Origin: Hymenobacter actinosclerus
GTDB taxonomy: Bacteria > Bacteroidota > Bacteroidia > Cytophagales > Hymenobacteraceae
Length of the DNA: 64,000 nt
Assembly: GCF_900111515.1 (NCBI RefSeq)
Contig: NZ_FOHS01000002.1
Span: forward strand, 620,001-684,000
Direction: 5' to 3'
Position 1 is the stretch's first letter, and every line of letters begins with the position of its first letter. Below are positions 61,119 to 64,000 of the stretch, piece after piece. The notes under the pieces were generated by a model, which was not told the origin of the DNA, made no database searches, and was given only the letters and a program-made list of their open reading frames with translations. The translations under genes were made by a program, and so were the position numbers.

Positions 61119-61751
61119 TTAAACCTTAGCCGCAGGGTTACCGAACACCGTCTGGCCCGCGGCCACATCGGCCACCACCACCGAGCCCGCCCCTACCCGG
61201 GCTTTGGCCCCGATTTTGACGCCGGCCACCACGACCGCGCCGGCCCCGATGAACGCCTGCTCGCCCACCGAAACGCCGGCGTTAAGAATGGCGCCGGCCC
61301 CGAGCTGGGCATAGTCGGCCATTTCGACCTTTACATCGACTACGGCATTGGCTCCCAGAATGCAGCCGTCGCCGAGGCGGGCGGTGCCGGCTACCACGGC
61401 GTTGGCGCCCACCATGTTGCCGTGGCCCAGCCAAGCGTGGGCCGAAACGCTGGCCCGCTCGTGGATGGCATTGACGGGGGCCACGCTGTACTCTTCGCGC
61501 AGCATGTTGGTGAGGCTGCGGCGGCTGGCGGTGTCTTCGGTCGCCACGAATACCTCGCACTTCTTGCCCAGCAGCTTCAGCAGCTCCTTGTCGTCGGTAT
61601 TGCCCATCACGGGCACGTCATTGAGCTCGGTCTGCTGCAGGGCAGCATCGTCGTCGAGCAGGCAGTATACCACTACATCGTTGCTTTGGAAGGCATCGAG
61701 GGCGGCCGTGCCGACGGCCTGGGCGCCGAGAATGATTACAGGATTTTCCAT
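61119..61751 (-). CDS. Sugar O-acyltransferase (NeuD/PglD-like)
   Basis: 210 residues. A short Rossmann-like N-terminal domain (PVIILGAQAVGTAALDAFQS) is followed by a left-handed beta-helix of hexapeptide repeats (ARLGDGCILGANAVVDVKVE, IGAGAVVVAGVKIGAKARVG) ending VFGNPAAKV. The plan matches NeuD/PglD acetyltransferases that modify amino sugars for surface glycans with acetyl-CoA. The acceptor is unknown. A consensus promoter is 52 bp upstream, so it probably starts a transcript with trhO and the phosphorylase. Confidence 0.87.
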   Translation of the reverse strand: MENPVIILGAQAVGTAALDAFQSNDVVVYCLLDDDAALQQTELNDVPVMGNTDDKELLKLLGKKCEVFVATEDTASRRSLTNMLREEYSVAPVNAIHERASVSAHAWLGHGNMVGANAVVAGTARLGDGCILGANAVVDVKVEMADYAQLGAGAILNAGVSVGEQAFIGAGAVVVAGVKIGAKARVGAGSVVVADVAAGQTVFGNPAAKV

Positions 61752-61803
61752 ACTATGAAAAAACGGCCGCGGGGCGGCCGGAGAAGAATTGAAATCGAAA
61801 CAG

Positions 61804-61811
61804 CAAAGATA
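61804..61811 (-). promoter_or_regulatory. Bacteroidota -7 element (TATCTTTG) for the NeuD-like gene
   Basis: Exact TAnnTTTG match on the minus strand, 52 nt before the ATG (61751). Confidence 0.6.
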
Positions 61812-61823
61812 CGGGATGAGATG

Positions 61824-62000
61824 TCAGTTGCCAGTTGCCAGTTGTCAGGATAACAGAACGTCATGCTGAGCTTGCCGAAGCATCTCGCGTGCAATGCTAA
61901 TCCCGTCGTCTGGTCTACTTTGGCAACGTCAGCACGCGAGATGCTTCGGCAAGCTCAGCATGACGTTCTGTTATCCTGGCAACTGGCAACTGACCACTGA
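61824..62000. repeat. Composite family B inverted repeat between the membrane-protein and NeuD genes
   Basis: Tandem CAGTTGC units at both ends; inner arms about 61833-61892 and 61932-61992 complementary over about 60 bp. The core reads CATGCTGAGCTTGCCGAAGC instead of the CATTCTGAGCGGAGCGAAGA of the other copies, again with matching changes in the other arm. Confidence 0.88.
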
Positions 62001-62011
62001 CCACCGGCAAC

Positions 62012-63265
62012 TCACTTCAGCCAGCGGCGCACGTAGTCGTTTTGGAGTAGGAGCAGCAGCAGAAACGGCAGGAACGTGATGCGGTAGCGGCTGAGCGTGC
62101 CCAGGTTGGGCGTAGTAAGACCCAGCAGCGCGGCCAGTAGCAGGCAATAGAGCAGCAGCGCCAGTACCAGGGCAAACGGCAACTGGCCGGCCCGGCCCCG
62201 CGCTACGGCTACCAGGGCCACGCCCAGCAGCGCCAGTAGCAGCAGGTTTTCGAGGCCGGCCGCTACGTAGCGCACCGAGTCGCCCTCCCAGGGCCAGGGC
62301 CTCGCCAGCGTGTTGAAGGCGGCCAGCGGCGCGTGGCGCACCGCGCTGGCGGTGGTGGGCTGCAGGTGGGGGTAGCGCAGATGGGGCCGGTCGGCCGACA
62401 CGCGCAGCAGGCCGGTGTAGTTGCGCTGGAGCTGGGAGGTGAATTTGTTGGGCCGAAACAAGGTGTTCACCTCCCCGGCCGCCCAGGCCCCGCCAGCCAG
62501 CAGCCCCAGCAGCAGCGCCACCTGCACCAGCCGGTTGCGGGCCAGCCCCAACTGCTGCATCACCCGAATCAGCCCCAGTCCGGCCAGCACCCCAAACAGC
62601 ACCACGGCGAAGAAGTAGCGCATCTTGAAGTGCAGCAACGCGGCCGCCAGCAGTCCTGCCACCGCCCAGGCCCGGCCCACGGGTGGCCCATAAGCCAGCC
62701 GTAGCGCGGCGGCCAGCACCAGCGCCCCGCTGCCCACCAGCAGGCTTTCCTTGGTCAGGCCCGAGCTCCAGTACACCACCGTGGGCCAGAGCAGAAAGGC
62801 CCCTACCCCCGCCAGCGGCACGGCCTCGGGCCACAGCCGCCGCAGCTGCCGCACCAGCTCCCAGCTTCCTATAAAGCTGAATACTGACAGGTACAGCGCG
62901 TTCAGCCCGGCACTGCCCAGGCTGGCTAGGTTCAGCACCGACAGCAGCTTGACCAGAAAAAGCGTGTTGGAGAAGCCGTGGAATACCAGCGCCGCGCCGC
63001 GCCAATGAAACTCTTCGGTCGGAAGCATCTGCAGCCACTGGCCGGGCGCCTGCCACAGCTGCTCGGTCATGCGACGGCTCCAGTCCAGGAAATACACTGC
63101 GTCCTCGGTAAGGGCCACCAGCGTGAGAGCCATAGCCCCCAGCTTCAGCACCAGCGTGGGCAGCACCCAACGGCCCACCTGCGGCAGCTGCCGCGCCCGG
63201 GGCAGCCACCGCCACAGCAGCCAAAGCAGGCCGGCATTCAGCAACAGGGCAAGGAGAATTTTCAT
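62012..63265 (-). CDS. Polytopic membrane protein (GT39/ArnT-like, unassigned)
   Basis: 417 residues from MKILLALLLNAGLLWLLW (ATG at 63265). About ten predicted TM helices, with a polar first loop containing YFLDWSRRMTEQLWQAPGQ and the luminal stretch LFRPNKFTSQLQRNYTGLLR. The layout resembles GT-C glycosyltransferase or polysaccharide-polymerase-like proteins, but the expected DD/DE motif in the first loop is not clear, so the activity is uncertain. It lies between two repeat-filled junctions, followed by the NeuD-like gene, which hints at surface-glycan work. Confidence 0.7.
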   Translation of the reverse strand: MKILLALLLNAGLLWLLWRWLPRARQLPQVGRWVLPTLVLKLGAMALTLVALTEDAVYFLDWSRRMTEQLWQAPGQWLQMLPTEEFHWRGAALVFHGFSNTLFLVKLLSVLNLASLGSAGLNALYLSVFSFIGSWELVRQLRRLWPEAVPLAGVGAFLLWPTVVYWSSGLTKESLLVGSGALVLAAALRLAYGPPVGRAWAVAGLLAAALLHFKMRYFFAVVLFGVLAGLGLIRVMQQLGLARNRLVQVALLLGLLAGGAWAAGEVNTLFRPNKFTSQLQRNYTGLLRVSADRPHLRYPHLQPTTASAVRHAPLAAFNTLARPWPWEGDSVRYVAAGLENLLLLALLGVALVAVARGRAGQLPFALVLALLLYCLLLAALLGLTTPNLGTLSRYRITFLPFLLLLLLQNDYVRRWLK

Positions 63266-63269
63266 TTTG

Positions 63270-63369
63270 AGCCGCAAGCTACAAGCCGCAAGCTACAAGC
63301 CGCAAGCTGCAAGCTTCCCGAACTGACTTGCAGCTTGTAGCTTGTGGCTTGCCGCTGGCCGCTGGCCGC
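63270..63369. repeat. Inverted repeat family C filling the DUF2851-membrane protein junction
   Basis: Three AGCCGCAAGCTACA units at about 63271-63315, a short spacer, and ACTTGCAGCTTGTAGCTTGT, then GGCTTGCCGCTGGCC at about 63325-63365. It runs from the DUF2851 stop codon to 5 bp before the membrane-protein start. Confidence 0.85.
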
Positions 63370-64000
63370 TCATCTGCGAAGCAGGCTGGCCCCGATGCCG
63401 CAGTGCACGCAGCGGCGCGGGGCGCAGTAGCCGCGCTGCAGGGCCAGTAGCGCCTGCGAGTCGGCGGCGCAGGTGTTCCGGAAGCCAGCGGCTTCGTAGG
63501 CGTCGGTGAGGTGGTTGCGCTCGGCGGGCAGCTGGTCGAGCAGGGTCAGGGCAGCTTCTACCTGCTCGGGGTTGCCAATGGAGCGGGCGTAGGCGACACG
63601 CAGGGGCACAACGGTGTTGGTTATCAGCAGCTGCACGCTGCCGCGGCCCAGCTCGGCCACTTTGCCGGGGCGGCCGGGGCGGGTGTGTTTCTGCCAGTAG
63701 TCAGGCAGCGGAACCCGGAAAAACTGCTCCAGTGCCCGCCCGTCGTGGGCCGTGAGCAGAGCGTCGAAGAGCGTAGGGCGGGCGTGTAGCAGGGCTAGCA
63801 GCTGGGCCAGCCGCACGGTGGGGAAATTGGCCGGCCGCAGCCGCAGGAAGTTCCACTCGTGGGCCACCAGGGCCGTGCCGTGCAGGTTGTGCTTGTGGCG
63901 CAGAAACCCGAATTCAGTCTGCAGCTCCCGGCTGAACTCATCCGGCGGCTCCTCGTCCAGGAACCCGGCCTGCCCGAACACCAGAGCGGCCAGCTGGCGG
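63370..64000 (-). CDS. DUF2851 family protein (5' partial)
   Basis: The frame is open through the right edge, so only the C-terminal 209 residues are present. The sequence matches DUF2851, a Bacteroidota-specific family of unknown function: HNLHGTALVAHEWNFLRLRP, ANFPTVRLAQLLALLH, ITNTVVPLRVAYARSIGNPE, and the ending SQALLALQRGYCAPRRCVHC with a conserved CxxC. No TM helices in the visible part. Confidence 0.85.
   Translation of the reverse strand, partial: RQLAALVFGQAGFLDEEPPDEFSRELQTEFGFLRHKHNLHGTALVAHEWNFLRLRPANFPTVRLAQLLALLHARPTLFDALLTAHDGRALEQFFRVPLPDYWQKHTRPGRPGKVAELGRGSVQLLITNTVVPLRVAYARSIGNPEQVEAALTLLDQLPAERNHLTDAYEAAGFRNTCAADSQALLALQRGYCAPRRCVHCGIGASLLRR

Overview
The window looks like a chromosomal segment of a high-GC Bacteroidota bacterium of the Hymenobacter type (Cytophagales). 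Several independent signs point there. A secreted FG-GAP protein ends in a type IX secretion (T9SS) sorting domain, and the T9SS regulator PorX is encoded. LpxC is fused to FabZ. Promoters are of the TAnnTTTG kind rather than sigma-70, and Shine-Dalgarno sequences are essentially absent. No rRNA, tRNA, prophage, CRISPR array or intact insertion sequence was seen.

Layout. 1-5.7 kb: a 5'-truncated FG-GAP/IPT adhesin-like T9SS cargo and an S41 protease-like protein. 5.8-11.7 kb: an aldo/keto reductase, a nucleotidyltransferase with an overlapping 51-codon partner, fumarylacetoacetase, a zinc alcohol dehydrogenase with a small membrane protein, and a RelE-type toxin-antitoxin pair. 11.8-23.5 kb: a run of minus-strand genes for uptake, sensing and activation of short carboxylates. 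In transcription order these are an InsA-like zinc-ribbon regulator, a porin, an MHS-type MFS symporter, a two-TM protein, a sodium:solute-symporter/histidine-kinase fusion, a CheY-like receiver, a propionyl-CoA-synthetase-like enzyme and acetyl-CoA synthetase. 23.6-31.6 kb: mixed secreted and metabolic genes (DUF2490, M28 peptidase, flavin reductase, a broken FdtA-like gene, alanine dehydrogenase, TsaE, aminotransferase, a mini TonB-plug protein). 31.7-39.8 kb: PorX, an HD phosphohydrolase, the lipid A genes lpxD-lpxC/fabZ-lpxA and an ABC ATPase. 39.9-53.7 kb: DUF4197, CinA, a 2-oxoacid dehydrogenase E2, a TonB-dependent receptor, oligopeptidase B, a TPR histidine kinase and ValS. 53.9-64 kb: a nitrilase-family hydrolase, an N-acetyl sugar amidotransferase, a GxxExxY cassette, ferredoxin, LuxC-like acyl-CoA reductase, a nucleoside phosphorylase, TrhO, a NeuD-like acyltransferase, a membrane protein and a 5'-truncated DUF2851 gene.

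The most unusual property lies between the genes. At least eight families of short tandem repeats occur, usually as two inverted arms separated by a unique spacer. At many junctions between co-directional genes the hairpin runs from the stop codon of one gene almost to the start codon of the next, and successive junctions use different families. In the lpx operon the order is HD-[B]-lpxD-[C]-lpxC/fabZ-[A]-lpxA-[D]-ABC. In the last 6 kb it is DUF2851-[C]-membrane protein-[B]-NeuD-[H]-TrhO-[A]-phosphorylase. Variants between loci are matched on both arms. Some arms supply the last codons or stop codon of the upstream gene, and one copy sits in frame inside valS. A CGGATT-type module follows the stop codon of four genes, and two inverted copies of an extended 84-bp form enclose an AT-rich GxxExxY (PD-(D/E)XK-like) gene as a compact cassette. 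These two observations are the best candidates for something undescribed. All functions are read from the sequence and family knowledge; no database search was run.
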